The translations under genes and the position numbers were made by a program. Below the pieces are notes generated by a model. The model did no database searches. It saw only the letters and a program-made list of their open reading frames with translations, and was not told where the DNA came from. A stretch of DNA of 64,000 nt from the NCBI GenBank assembly GCA_946480295.1, contig CAMLIT010000002.1:1-64000 (forward strand). The letters run 5' to 3'. The first letter of the stretch is position 1. Each line of letters starts with the position of its first letter. Of the stretch, positions 53,798-63,562 are shown piece after piece. Origin of the DNA: an uncultured Gemmatimonadota bacterium. GTDB lineage: Bacteria > Gemmatimonadota > Gemmatimonadetes > Gemmatimonadales > Gemmatimonadaceae.

Positions 53798-55306
53798 TCA
53801 GGCGGCGCCGTCGAGATCCGGCACGACGAACGGCGCGCGGTAGTTGCGCGTGAGCAGCTGGTTCGCGCGGTCCGAGCCGGGACCCGTGAAGCGCTCGTTG
53901 CGCGCGTCGACGGCGAGCGGCAGGCCGAACGTCAGCGGCGTCCTGCCGAGGTTGACGTTGTTCGCCTTGAGGTGCTCCACCATGCGCCCGTACGCCTCGG
54001 TGAGCGGCGCGTCGGAGCGGATGTGCTCCCTGATGTCCTCGTCCGACATCGCGTGGCCGACGCGGTGCGAGACGTTGCCGAGGTGGCAGAGGGCGCTCGA
54101 CGGCTCGCCCTCGGTGATCGGGCCGTAGAGGTCCGACATCTTCCGGCTGCGCACGACGTCGATGAAGTTCTGCATGTGCCGGTCGTGGCCGCGGAACTCG
54201 CGGATCACCTTGCCGTTGTTGTCCACGGCGGTCGCCCGGAAGTAGTCCGGGACGATGATGCTCCCGCCCTCGCAGTCGATCACGTTGCCCACGCCGACGC
54301 CGCGGTAGCGGTCCATGCCGCCCGCGTGGCCGCCCTGCTGGAGGCGCGGGTCGGTGCCCGACGACGCGATCCCCGCGTGCGACGGCAGCCCGCGCACCTC
54401 GAAGATGAGCGGCGCCGTCGCGTAGTCGTGGATGACGACCTGCGTGTTCGGCGTCTGGCCGTCGTCGACGTAGCCGAGGCGTCCGCCGATGCTCAGCGTG
54501 TGGCGGGGCAGCGTCGGCTCGCCGAGGAACCAGCGCGCCACGTCCATCTGGTGGATGCCCTGGTTGCCGATGTCGCCGTTGCCGTAGAGCCAGAACCAGT
54601 GCCAGTCGTAGTGCACCGTGCCGTTGCGCGTGTTGCGGTGCGGCGGCACGAGCGGCGCGGGGCCGCTCCACAGGTTGTAGTCGAGCGTGGCGGGCGGCTT
54701 CTGCGGGCCGCCGCAGAGGCCGATGCTGTCGCGGCGCTTGTAGCAGAAGCCGCGCGAGACCTTGATCTTGCCGAGGTTGCCGGCGCGGACGAACAGCACC
54801 GCCTCCTGCAGCCCTTCGCCCGAGCGGATCTGCATTCCGGCCTGCACGACCTTGTTGTACTTCTTCGCCGCGTTGCGGAGCTGGCGGCCCTCCCACACCT
54901 CGTGCGACACCGGCTTCTCGACGTAGACGTCCTTGCCGTGCTGCATCGCCCAGATGCCGGCGAGCGAGTGCCAGTGGTTGGGCGTGGCGATCGTGACGGC
55001 GTCGATGTCCGGCGCCTCGAGCAGCTTGCGGATGTCGGTGTACGTCCGGACGTTGCCGCCGTTCACCTTCGGCTTCACGCGATCGAGCACCGCGGTGTCG
55101 ACGTCGCAGAGCGCGACGACCCGCACGCCCTCGATGCGCGAGAGGCTCTGGAGATGGCTCTGGCCGCGGCCATTGAGGCCGATCACGGCGACGCGGATTT
55201 CACTGTTCGAGCCGAGGATCTGGGACCACGAGCGTGACGGCAGGAGGGCGCCGGCGGCCGCGAGCGCGGACGTCTTGAGGAACGTGCGACGGGAGTGAGA
55301 CGTCAT
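53798..55306 (-). CDS. Tat-exported Gfo/Idh/MocA-family oxidoreductase
   Basis: 502 residues with a twin-arginine signal (SRRTFLKTSALAAAGALL). Rossmann domain VAVIGLNGRGQSHLQSL with NAD(P)-binding glycines, TPNHWHSLAGIWAMQHGKDVYVEKPVSHE (catalytic EKP), then the alpha/beta substrate domain with HWFWLYGNGDIGNQGIHQMDVARWFLG. Such exported members are frequent in polysaccharide-degrading bacteria and are thought to oxidise or dehydrate sugars in the periplasm; Gfo-type enzymes carry tightly bound NADP. Last gene before the composition shift near 55.4 kb. Confidence 0.92.
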   Translation of the reverse strand: MTSHSRRTFLKTSALAAAGALLPSRSWSQILGSNSEIRVAVIGLNGRGQSHLQSLSRIEGVRVVALCDVDTAVLDRVKPKVNGGNVRTYTDIRKLLEAPDIDAVTIATPNHWHSLAGIWAMQHGKDVYVEKPVSHEVWEGRQLRNAAKKYNKVVQAGMQIRSGEGLQEAVLFVRAGNLGKIKVSRGFCYKRRDSIGLCGGPQKPPATLDYNLWSGPAPLVPPHRNTRNGTVHYDWHWFWLYGNGDIGNQGIHQMDVARWFLGEPTLPRHTLSIGGRLGYVDDGQTPNTQVVIHDYATAPLIFEVRGLPSHAGIASSGTDPRLQQGGHAGGMDRYRGVGVGNVIDCEGGSIIVPDYFRATAVDNNGKVIREFRGHDRHMQNFIDVVRSRKMSDLYGPITEGEPSSALCHLGNVSHRVGHAMSDEDIREHIRSDAPLTEAYGRMVEHLKANNVNLGRTPLTFGLPLAVDARNERFTGPGSDRANQLLTRNYRAPFVVPDLDGAA

Positions 55307-55462
55307 CGTTGGGCGGAAGGGTGGAGGACAGGACCAGGGACTCCGGGGCGGGGGCTGCCCCGGGGGGGGACCTATGGGAACGCATGACGATGCGCGTCGG
55401 GAGCGCGGTCGGCAAGGACCCTGGTGCCGAGATCGCGGTGGGCGAAGGCTCGCGGGAATGCG

Positions 55463-56458
55463 CTATGTGACTGTCGCAGCCGTCGGCGCCGGCTGGTGGG
55501 CAGGGGGCGATGCCAAGCTCTGCGGGCCGATCTGCACGATATTCGTCGATTTCACGAAGGCTCGAGACAGCTGATTCTCGATGATCTTCGCCGTCCCACC
55601 AGCGCTGAAGACGTGAGTCGTCGCGTGGAATACGGATAGTACGAGGTCCTGCAGAACCTGATCAGTCTCCAGATCCGCGATGACGAGACCCATCGCTTTC
55701 GCCGCGTCCCGATGGATCGGTCGCCCGTGGCTCTTGAATGCTGTGTGATCGGCCAGCCGTTCCGCGATCGAATGAGCTCGCGCCTCGGCGTCGTGCTTGC
55801 CGCCAAACATCCACTTCGACAGCCACTCCGAGACGAGCTCTTGGGCCAGGTCCAGAGCATTCCGGCACTGCACAATCAGGGATGGCCCGTACTGCGGCAG
55901 AATTGGGGCCCACGCACCAAGGAGTTTCGGATCTTGACACTGCTCCTTCGCCATCTCGAATTGATCCAGAATGGCCTGTGCGGGCAACATCATCGGGCCC
56001 GCTGGAGTGCCGACGATGAACTGCGGATCGATCGGTCCGAGAGACGAGTGCTTGCCCATCACCACCGAATTCGCTGCACACGCAAGCATCGTTGCGGCGG
56101 ACATAGCCGCATGTGGCACGAAGACTCGAATGTCCGAAAATTTCGACCGGAGATAGTGCACGATCGCTTCGGCCGCATCCGGCGAGCCGCCGGGGCTGTG
56201 GAGGATCAGGTCGAGGCCCCGTGCTCCATCGAGCCCATGGACGACCTCCATCAGCCCCTGGACGTCCTCCATCGTGATCGTCACGAGACTCGGATCTGCA
56301 CCGGGCTGCGTCCACTTCGCGGCGTATAGGATGACGTTGCGGCCGGTGTGCTGCGACAGCGCGACGAGATATTTCCGTCGCACCACGTCGAACGCGACGG
56401 GGCCATGCGTCTGCATGGCCCCGCGGAGCTCACCGAGGATCTCTCCCCAAGTGGGCAT
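55463..56458 (-). CDS. Clp-fold serine protease, SDH (serine dehydrogenase proteinase) family
   Basis: 331 residues. LDLILHSPGGSPDAAEAIVHYLRS (oxyanion glycines, HSPGG 87-91) and FVPHAAMSAATMLACAANSVVMGKHSSLGPIDPQF (Ser120) match PF01972, the ClpP/SppA-like SDH proteinases. A helical C-terminal half follows. No signal peptide, so cytoplasmic or membrane-associated. It begins three bases after a 65-residue gene, likely a two-gene operon. Base composition is visibly lower in GC than the genes to the left, pointing to acquired DNA. Function in the host is unknown; related proteases recur in mobile regions. Confidence 0.9.
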   Translation of the reverse strand: MPTWGEILGELRGAMQTHGPVAFDVVRRKYLVALSQHTGRNVILYAAKWTQPGADPSLVTITMEDVQGLMEVVHGLDGARGLDLILHSPGGSPDAAEAIVHYLRSKFSDIRVFVPHAAMSAATMLACAANSVVMGKHSSLGPIDPQFIVGTPAGPMMLPAQAILDQFEMAKEQCQDPKLLGAWAPILPQYGPSLIVQCRNALDLAQELVSEWLSKWMFGGKHDAEARAHSIAERLADHTAFKSHGRPIHRDAAKAMGLVIADLETDQVLQDLVLSVFHATTHVFSAGGTAKIIENQLSRAFVKSTNIVQIGPQSLASPPAHQPAPTAATVT

Positions 56459-56461
56459 AGG

Positions 56462-56659
56462 CTAAGCGGCCGAATCGCTGGTCGCGAATGCAATCACCCG
56501 GCTGCGGGATCCGAGGTAGGCGTTTGCTTGCGCGAGAAATGCCGCGTGCTGCTGGTGAAGCGCCAGAACGGCGGCGACCCCAGGTGCTTCGGCTGCGCGC
56601 CTCAGCAGCTCATCGAGTTCACGACCGACTTGCGAATCTTTGTCATCGGTTCGGTCCAT
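56462..56659 (-). CDS. 65-residue protein upstream of the SDH protease
   Basis: From ATG 56659 (MDRTDDKDSQVGRELDELLR); an ATG at 56740 would give 92 residues. An acidic-basic helical sequence (RELDELLRRAAEAPGVAAVLALHQQHAAFLAQANAYLG) with coiled-coil character and no hydrophobic segment. No family recognised. The stop lies three bases before the protease start, so it may be a protease partner, adaptor or substrate. Weak evidence by itself; the tight spacing is the main support. Confidence 0.5.
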   Translation of the reverse strand: MDRTDDKDSQVGRELDELLRRAAEAPGVAAVLALHQQHAAFLAQANAYLGSRSRVIAFATSDSAA

Positions 56660-56974
56660 GGGGAGGCTTGGGCGATGTGGGGGAAGGCACGTATGCCCGT
56701 AAGTGTCGGACAACCTAGCTTCGTGCTGAAGAGCATGCAACAGTGAGGCCGGGTTCGTGTCCCGGGCCGCCAGGTCAGAGTCCTATCGAATTGCGACGAT
56801 AACACAACGACGGGCAACCACTTACGCTTCGAGCTTTAGAGCTACCGGAGTCTGCTCGCGCGCGCACCTGACAGGACGACCGCCGCGGCGGCTCAGCAGT
56901 TCGGCACCAGCTATCGACGGGCTGCACACTCAGGAATCGTCAGGCAGCACCTCCACCGCTGGTCTATGTGCCCG

Positions 56975-59900
56975 CTAGGCCGCCACGCTCGCCGCCTCTG
57001 CAGCATGATACCGGCCGGTACCGTCGGTCCACATCTCGCCCATCACGGCAAGAGTCTCGAGGTGGCGCTGCACGAGTTCGCGCTTTGCGCCGTCGAACCG
57101 GACGAGTGCCTCGTCGACCGTGAGCGGCGTCTTTGCGATCAGACGCTTCAGGGCGGCCATCTGCTCGATCGCCGCCGTCGGCCAGATCCGGGGCCGACCG
57201 CGCGGGACCTTCGTCTCCCCGAACGGGAATTCCATCGCCGTGGCCTGTCCCACCACGGCGGCGCCGAATCGGGGCACTTGGTAGCGAGGACGCAGCCACC
57301 GCACACGACCGCTCGCCTCTTCAGCGGTTCGCTCGCTGTGGAGTGCGACGAGGCTTTCAAGAATTTCCTCTGTCGAGAGGGGCCAGTACCAGTTGTAGGC
57401 GCTGGCCACCGCGGCATCCAATTCGTCATGCAAATCGCGAAGCGAGTTGCAGGCCGCCGTCCGGTGGATGTGCCTCTCAGTCCGTGTTAAAGCTTCTCCC
57501 GTCCGGAGCTTCTCGAGGACGTTGTAGATGCCGGTGATGGTAACCCGATCGTCCCGCGCGACAGCTGCCTTGCGGTGCTGGTCGATCCGCGATGCAATAT
57601 CTCCGATCGCCCTCTGGCTCGCGGCATTCGCGACCGGGAACGGGTACGGATCGAAGCATCGCGTCTTGTTATATCGCGGATCGTTGCCCACGCCGAGATG
57701 GCCACCGGCCGCCAGCGCCCAGGCACGATGGATCGCGGAGGAGAGCACGCCGAGATGGAACGGATCGTCCGACGCGAAGCAGATCAACATATTGTCGGGG
57801 GCGACGGCAGCATCGAGGAATTGGAAGACGCGGTGCTTGGACGTCTCCACCGTCGCGATGTACCGCGACAGTCCCACGAGCGCCGGCCGGAACTCCTCGC
57901 GGTTGCGCCCGAACCGCCACCATTTCTCCCGCGTCGAGGGATCGTTGTTCGCGTCGCGCTCCGGCTTCACGCGATCACGTACGATGTCGTAGAGCACCGG
58001 GTACTCCCTGGCTTGATTCTCAGACATCAGGCCGAAATCGATGACATGGAGCCCGCGAGACCGCCTGGCTAGATCACGCCCGCCGAGGTACGGTCGTAAT
58101 ACGTGCGCCAACGAAGGTCGCGCGCGGAGCAGACGTGTAGCCTCGTCCGGAGGCACGAGGAACCCGGTACCGTGCAACTTGAACCCGGGGCTGCAGAGGC
58201 CTTCGTTGGCGTGCAGGGGCACGCCCGCGGCAGTGGCCACATCGGCGTGTGCTGTCAGGTCTGCGTTTAGCCGATCCACCCGGACTTCGGACAGGAGGCG
58301 AGCATCATCGTCCACGACGATGCGTGTGGCCGATGTGGGTTCGTGGGCGAGGACCGTCATCGCGACGCGCACTGCGGCGCCATCGGCGCCATTTACCCAT
58401 GGATGATCCGGCACAGCCCACATAACGCGTACACCGTGGCTTTCGGCATCGGCGATAACCCCTCGATTTTGCGATTGCACGATGGAGTTCGTCGTGATCA
58501 GCCCAGCCCGAATGGCACGACCCGAGGCGACTGCCTTCGCTGCGCGATACCACCAGTACATGACGTAGTCCGCCGTGTCCGGGACCTCCGGGTACGCCGC
58601 CCTCAGCGCGTCGACGTATCCGTCTCCGAAGGCTTCGCGTTGGCGAGCCTGTCCGAGGTAGGGCGGGTTGCCGATGATGAAGTCGGCTTCGGGCCACGCC
58701 GACTGTCTCGCGTGCTCATGTCGGAGATACGGCAGCTTCGCGTTCGGATCAGGAACTAGCGCGCCAGTCACGGGATGCCGGATCCGCGGCGTCGGATCGG
58801 GACGCGCCTGCTCCGGAACCTCAGTCACGGCATCCCAGGCGAGCACCCCATCCCTGCACTCGAGCGTACCCGTATCCTGGAGAATTGGCTCGGGCGGCTG
58901 AACATCGTGGTGCTCCTTCCAGAACTGGTGGAATCCGATCCACAGGGTCAGTTCGGCGATCTCGCGAGCCCACGGATTCACCTCGATCCCGTGGAACTGC
59001 CAAGGGCCAACCTCCGCAAGGCGCATCTCGTGCTTGCCCGTCAGTTCCTCGATCGCGCGGATCACCTCGAGCTCGATCCGTTTGACGAGGTGCATTGTGA
59101 CGTAGAGAAAATTTCCCGAGCCGCAGGCCGGATCTAGGAAGTTCAGACGTAGGAGCCACGCGTGAAACTCCCGTAGCCGCCTTTCGGCCTGCTGGCGGTC
59201 CTTCTTCTTACCGGTCTGCCGGAGCTGAAGGACATCGGCTTGCACCAGCGTCCACCGCTCGCGGAGCGGCTCCTCCACTGCGGGCCGGACCACCCGCTCG
59301 ACGAACTCCCGCGGGGTATACTCCGCGCCGAGGCGGTGCCGCTCGTCGCGGTCGAGGGCTCGGGTAAGAAGGGTGCCGAAGACACTCGGTTCGACGTGCT
59401 GCCAGTCGGCTCGCGAGGCGTTGAGAAGCATGGCCAGTGCGTCGCGCGAAAGCGGCAGCGCCTCGGCCACCTTGAAGAAGTGGCCGTTGAACCGAAGCAG
59501 CTTTCGGAGCAGGAATCGCCTCCCTTCATCCATCGCGCGCCAGAGGTCCGTGGCGAGAGTGACGAAATCCTGGGGGGTTGCCAGCGCCACGTCGTCGATG
59601 ATGTGCCGGAAGGGCTCGCCCGGCAGCAGGCCGATGTCCTCAGCGAACATGGTGAACACGCACCGCATGAGAAACCGGGCGACGCGTTCCTGCTCATACC
59701 CGTCTCGCTCGAGCTGAGCCGCGAGTTCGGCGAGTCTCTCTGCGATGTCCTTCGTGACGGCGATTGCCCGTGAGCGCGGGTTCCGGACTGACGGGTTGGT
59801 CCAGATGTCCCTAAGTAGTTCTACTTCGCCGGGGCTGTCAGCAAGCGTCGTTAGATCGATTCGCCGCCCGGCGCTAAAGCCGCCGTAGTCGCCGCTCCAG

Positions 59901-60304
59901 CGATCCCAGACGATGAGCGTGCGACCTACGTCGATCACCAGCAAGTACGGCGGTCGCTCGTCAGGTAGGTGCCCGAGGTAGCTCCGCAGCTGGCCGAAGG
60001 CCTTGCGCAAGAGCATGTCGTTGGGCCTTTCGGGATCCTGATCCTTCGCCTCGAGCGCGAAGTGATGCGCGTGGTAGAGATCGATGAAGTTCACCGACTC
60101 CGTCCCATCCCGACCTATCACGCGGACGGGAAATTCGAACTCGTAGCCGCTGCCCGCCGGCCGTGGAGGCTCGACGCCGATAGCATGACAAAGCTCGATA
60201 ATGTAGCTCTGCGCGTTGGCTCGTTCCGCGGGTCTCGCGGTCAACCAACGGTCGACGAGAGTTCGCAGTGCTTCGGGCCCGACACTTCGGGAAGTTGAGG
60301 GCAT
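56975..60304 (-). CDS. MmeI-like single-polypeptide restriction-modification enzyme
   Basis: 1109 residues from ATG 60304. N-terminal nuclease: NFIDLYHAHHFALEAKD has Asp75 and E85-A-K87, a PD-(D/E)xK-type site. A helical spacer (about 190-370), then an N6-adenine methyltransferase with motif I DPACGSGNF (389-399) and motif IV NPPY (546-549), followed by a target-recognition domain (about 690-880) and a helical C-terminus. This is the type IIL/IIG layout in which one protein both methylates one strand and cuts at a distance, guided by one recognition domain. No separate methylase or specificity subunit is needed, and none is adjacent. All active-site motifs look intact. Confidence 0.9.
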   Translation of the reverse strand: MPSTSRSVGPEALRTLVDRWLTARPAERANAQSYIIELCHAIGVEPPRPAGSGYEFEFPVRVIGRDGTESVNFIDLYHAHHFALEAKDQDPERPNDMLLRKAFGQLRSYLGHLPDERPPYLLVIDVGRTLIVWDRWSGDYGGFSAGRRIDLTTLADSPGEVELLRDIWTNPSVRNPRSRAIAVTKDIAERLAELAAQLERDGYEQERVARFLMRCVFTMFAEDIGLLPGEPFRHIIDDVALATPQDFVTLATDLWRAMDEGRRFLLRKLLRFNGHFFKVAEALPLSRDALAMLLNASRADWQHVEPSVFGTLLTRALDRDERHRLGAEYTPREFVERVVRPAVEEPLRERWTLVQADVLQLRQTGKKKDRQQAERRLREFHAWLLRLNFLDPACGSGNFLYVTMHLVKRIELEVIRAIEELTGKHEMRLAEVGPWQFHGIEVNPWAREIAELTLWIGFHQFWKEHHDVQPPEPILQDTGTLECRDGVLAWDAVTEVPEQARPDPTPRIRHPVTGALVPDPNAKLPYLRHEHARQSAWPEADFIIGNPPYLGQARQREAFGDGYVDALRAAYPEVPDTADYVMYWWYRAAKAVASGRAIRAGLITTNSIVQSQNRGVIADAESHGVRVMWAVPDHPWVNGADGAAVRVAMTVLAHEPTSATRIVVDDDARLLSEVRVDRLNADLTAHADVATAAGVPLHANEGLCSPGFKLHGTGFLVPPDEATRLLRARPSLAHVLRPYLGGRDLARRSRGLHVIDFGLMSENQAREYPVLYDIVRDRVKPERDANNDPSTREKWWRFGRNREEFRPALVGLSRYIATVETSKHRVFQFLDAAVAPDNMLICFASDDPFHLGVLSSAIHRAWALAAGGHLGVGNDPRYNKTRCFDPYPFPVANAASQRAIGDIASRIDQHRKAAVARDDRVTITGIYNVLEKLRTGEALTRTERHIHRTAACNSLRDLHDELDAAVASAYNWYWPLSTEEILESLVALHSERTAEEASGRVRWLRPRYQVPRFGAAVVGQATAMEFPFGETKVPRGRPRIWPTAAIEQMAALKRLIAKTPLTVDEALVRFDGAKRELVQRHLETLAVMGEMWTDGTGRYHAAEAASVAA

Positions 60305-61611
60305 GGGTTGCAGGCAGGCGACACGCGAGAGCTCGGGCGAGAGCCCTGACGTGCGGTGTGAATCGGTGTTGGGAGGCGGTGCCGCAGGCCAAACGATGCG
60401 ACCCCGGCAAGAGCATACTCTCATAGCCGCCGAGCCACCAGGGGGATCGGACCGCGGGCTCCAAGGGCGGGGGGGCCAGCACGTTGATTCGCGGCGCCGC
60501 TCGAAGCACCTGTCCGCGCCCTCTGCCTGGCTGCGGCGTTGGCTGATGATCTCGTGAGCGCCCTGTCTGGCGCGTTCCTTGGCTGATCACGGATCACGGC
60601 TCGCTTGCGCCTCGCACGAACGCTTACCGCACGACCAGTGGAAGTGCTCAGGGTCGCATCGGCCACGTCGCTTTCGCGCAGAGCCACGAAGCGTTAGGCA
60701 CGATCGACTGCGTAGCAGGCATGCCTGTCGACAACAAGATTCCGAGAGATGGCACCAGTGGCCCGGCGTCGACGGCGCGCCGGGTTCGCAAGTACCACGA
60801 GACCGAGCGTCGCCCTGCCGTGGCCGGAGAGGCCGGCTATGCTACGGGCGCCGCGCGAGTTCGCGCCAGATGTCAGAGAGATCGACAACGCCAAGCTCAG
60901 TGCGCCTGACTCCGCAAGGCTCGGGGCTGATCTCAACGCCACGCGACACGCGCATTGGACGCCGTGTTCAAGGACGATTCGAGCCAGGCGGTTCTCCTGG
61001 GGGGGGATGCGAGCCTGGTGTGAGGCTGGTGAGACTTCCGGTTGGTTCGACCGAACTACCGTATTAGCCCGGAGTTTCTTTGGCTCGCGCAAGTACTGAA
61101 ATCCGGGGCGCGATGCGCATTCCACGGGGCGGCAGATCAGTCATCGGCTATTCCCGTCGGTGCGGGAGGCGCATCGCGCCAGCCACTCGATCGCCATTCA
61201 CCGGTCGCCTACGCGCGTCATCCCCGCCCAGGCACGCCGAGGAAGTACGTGCTCTCGTCGACGTCGACGTACACGTACTGCTCGCCATGGATCCTGCTGC
61301 GCCGCAGCGCTACGTACTGGCCGGCGTGCACCACTTGGATCTTGATGCGGGACGGGAATTCGCCTGCAGAAATTGCTCCTAGCCATTCAGCAGGGTCTCG
61401 GCATGCCAGAGACTCGGCTCTGTGTGATGTCCGTCGGTGGTGGTGGCCGGCAGTGGCCCAGGCAATGCAACCGCTCTGGATGGCGTACTCGATGCGCGGG
61501 CGCGCGGAGATCCATAGGCCGCGCCAGGTACCCTCGGTAGCCGTCCTCGCAGAAAGCCAAAGCGGTCTTGTCACGCTCGGCGGAACTTCGTCGACGTGTC
61601 GGAGGAGAGCA
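60305..61611. other. 1.3-kb interval without a convincing gene
   Basis: Moderate GC, no heptad repeats, no RNA gene recognised. Short open frames on both strands lack family features. The least shadow-like is a minus-strand stretch ending at 61218 (about 56 codons, including EFPSRIKIQVV and GEQYVYVDVDES), which could be a remnant of a small beta protein. Probably decayed mobile DNA inside the island. Confidence 0.5.
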
Positions 61612-63282
61612 ATGGAGACGGTGGGGCTGGTCCTCGTACTTTTCGTCGCCGCGCCGCTATCGTTCTGGGCTGAGGCCCGGCGCCGGCGGGGCGCTGCCGC
61701 CAGAGGTGCCCCGGCGACGCGTCCGTACACCTGGGGACTCTTCCAGGGACTGCTCGGTGTTCTCATCGGCGCGGTGGGCGCCCTGCTTTTCCTCGCAGGC
61801 GTCTGGTTTGCCAATGGCGACGTGGTGCTCGCCGGTGTGCTCCTGGTCGTTGGTTACGGGCTGTCAGGCTACTACGTCATGCTGCGCCGACGCTGGGCGT
61901 GGGTAGTGCTCACCATTCTGCAGTTCAACCCGATCTTCTGGATCATCGATTACATCTACGGGCGTAACCGATGGGAAGAGTTTGCACGCCAAGAGAAGGC
62001 CGCGCGAATGCCTGGGGCGCCGGTGCGTTCGTCCGCGAATCGCACCGGCTCTATACGCGCGAACACCGACCATTCGCAGGCGGAGCATGCAACGACTGCC
62101 GGCGTGATCACGGAATTGGCCGACGGCCACGCTCGCGCGCAGTCGCCGGGGAAACGCCGCGCGAGAATTGGACTCGCTGGAGTGATCGTGGCCTCATCCG
62201 TCCTGCTCGTCGTAGGAGTGGTCCGGGTGGTGGCGAACCGTCGGGATCGCAGCTCGGGCGCACGGCGCGCGTGGTGGGTAGCGGGTCGGCCGCAACACGG
62301 CGACCGCGGCGGTACACGTGCCGGCCTAGCTCCGCAGGCCATTGCCCGGCGGGCTATGGCGTCCGTGCTAGCGCTGACTATGCGAGATGCCAACGGCCAG
62401 CCGTACGCACTTGGGACGGGATTCGTGGTGGCTCATCACGTCGTCGCGACCAATGCTCACGTCCTCGCGGGTGCGACCACCGGCTCTGCTACTCCTCTTG
62501 GCGATTCGAGCTTGCTGCCGATCCAGGCCGTGCTGGCAGTCGACCTGTCGCACGACGTAGCACTGGTGAGCGTCCCGACGGAGCAGCCCGCCTTACCACT
62601 CGCCACCGCGCATTCGCTCACGATCGGTGACGGGCTGTACGCGATCGGCAACCCGATGGGGCTGTCAGGGACATTCTCGACGGGCATCCTGAGCGCGATA
62701 CGACCGATCGGGAACGACACGATCCTGCAAGTCACTACGCCGCTTTCGCACGGGAGTAGCGGCGGCCCTGTGCTGGACACGGACGGTGATGTGATCGGAG
62801 TCGCAACCGCCACGTATCGCCAAGGGCAGAACCTGAACTTCGCGGTACCCGCTTCCTACATCGCTCGGCTCCTCGGCGGTCCCCACGCGAGTGCGCCCCT
62901 GTCGTCGATTGCCCTTGTTAGGAACAGGCACGAGGCGTGGAGCGGGACTGGCGCGCCAGCGGTCGTAGCCGAGAACTTCGAGTGGAATGACCAAATGGAT
63001 CTCGATGGCGACTACACCTTCAGTCTGCGGAACCGGTCGGGTGACGATGTGCAGAACATCCAATGCCTAGTCGTGTTCTACGACAATGCCGGGCGCCCGA
63101 TTGAGGCGGATCCCGTCTCGTACTCGTCTGCGATTCCAGCTGGACTGGCCCGACGTGTATCCAGTAGCGTCGATCCTTCAGTAAAGCGGCTCACCACCTC
63201 CCGCGATGAGTACTCGAAGCTCTACTCGTTTCGCCCGCGAACTCGACTGGAGTTCCGCATGCTGAACTACGACGTGCGGTGA
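61612..63282 (+). CDS. Multi-TM membrane protein with a C-terminal trypsin-like (S1C) protease domain
   Basis: 556 residues from ATG 61612. Four TMs within the first 125 residues (VGLVLVLFVAAPLSFWA; GVLIGAVGALLFLAGVWF; VVLAGVLLVVGYGLSGYYVM; WVVLTILQFNPIFWIIDYI), a basic linker, a fifth TM (RIGLAGVIVASSVLLVVGVV, about 188-207), then an HtrA-like protease with the triad His283 (NAHVLAG), Asp315 (DLSHDVALV) and Ser383 (HGSSGGPV). Residues from about 440 form an extra beta domain. No PDZ domain is seen. Topology puts the protease outside the cytoplasm if the N-terminus is inside. It may cleave a cell-envelope or effector substrate; neighbours do not settle this. Confidence 0.82.
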   Translation: METVGLVLVLFVAAPLSFWAEARRRRGAAARGAPATRPYTWGLFQGLLGVLIGAVGALLFLAGVWFANGDVVLAGVLLVVGYGLSGYYVMLRRRWAWVVLTILQFNPIFWIIDYIYGRNRWEEFARQEKAARMPGAPVRSSANRTGSIRANTDHSQAEHATTAGVITELADGHARAQSPGKRRARIGLAGVIVASSVLLVVGVVRVVANRRDRSSGARRAWWVAGRPQHGDRGGTRAGLAPQAIARRAMASVLALTMRDANGQPYALGTGFVVAHHVVATNAHVLAGATTGSATPLGDSSLLPIQAVLAVDLSHDVALVSVPTEQPALPLATAHSLTIGDGLYAIGNPMGLSGTFSTGILSAIRPIGNDTILQVTTPLSHGSSGGPVLDTDGDVIGVATATYRQGQNLNFAVPASYIARLLGGPHASAPLSSIALVRNRHEAWSGTGAPAVVAENFEWNDQMDLDGDYTFSLRNRSGDDVQNIQCLVVFYDNAGRPIEADPVSYSSAIPAGLARRVSSSVDPSVKRLTTSRDEYSKLYSFRPRTRLEFRMLNYDVR

Positions 63283-63337
63283 TCATCGCCCAGCATCGCC
63301 GACTCCGCCACAGGTCACGAGACTGCTGGGCAGCGAC

Positions 63338-63562
63338 GTGACCGAGATGCAGCGCGTGGGGATGTCCGCCGCATCCGTCGTCATCGACGCCAACGGCCAT
63401 CCTCTGGACGTGCAGATCACCCGGAGTTCCGGCAGCAGTGCCTTCGACGACATGATGCGCCATGCGATCGAGTCGCAGGAGTACCTGCCACAGATGATGG
63501 ACGGATTTCCGAAGGCGATCGTTCTCCACATCCGGTCCGGGCCGCCCACCATGCGTCCGTAG
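63338..63562 (+). CDS. TonB C-terminal-domain protein, probably truncated
   Basis: 74 residues from GTG 63338. [47 protein letters not shown] is the TonB/TolA C-terminal fold that contacts TonB boxes. The usual N-terminal TM and Pro-rich linker are missing; in the same frame, coding-like sequence ([12 protein letters not shown]) extends upstream to about 63290 without a start codon. Either a fragment left by rearrangement or a short soluble domain. It directly follows the membrane protease. Confidence 0.6.
   Translation: MTEMQRVGMSAASVVIDANGHPLDVQITRSSGSSAFDDMMRHAIESQEYLPQMMDGFPKAIVLHIRSGPPTMRP

Noticed and set aside
56749..56772. A tRNA 3'-end-like hairpin (CCGGG, TTCGTGT loop, CCCGG, then GCCGCCA)
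   Set aside because: The T-loop lacks the conserved A58 and no D or anticodon arm precedes it. At most a decayed attachment site; not supported.
61218..61390. Minus-strand fragment with protein-like composition (GEQYVYVDVDES)
   Set aside because: No start, no family and too short; mentioned only as a possible remnant in the gap.
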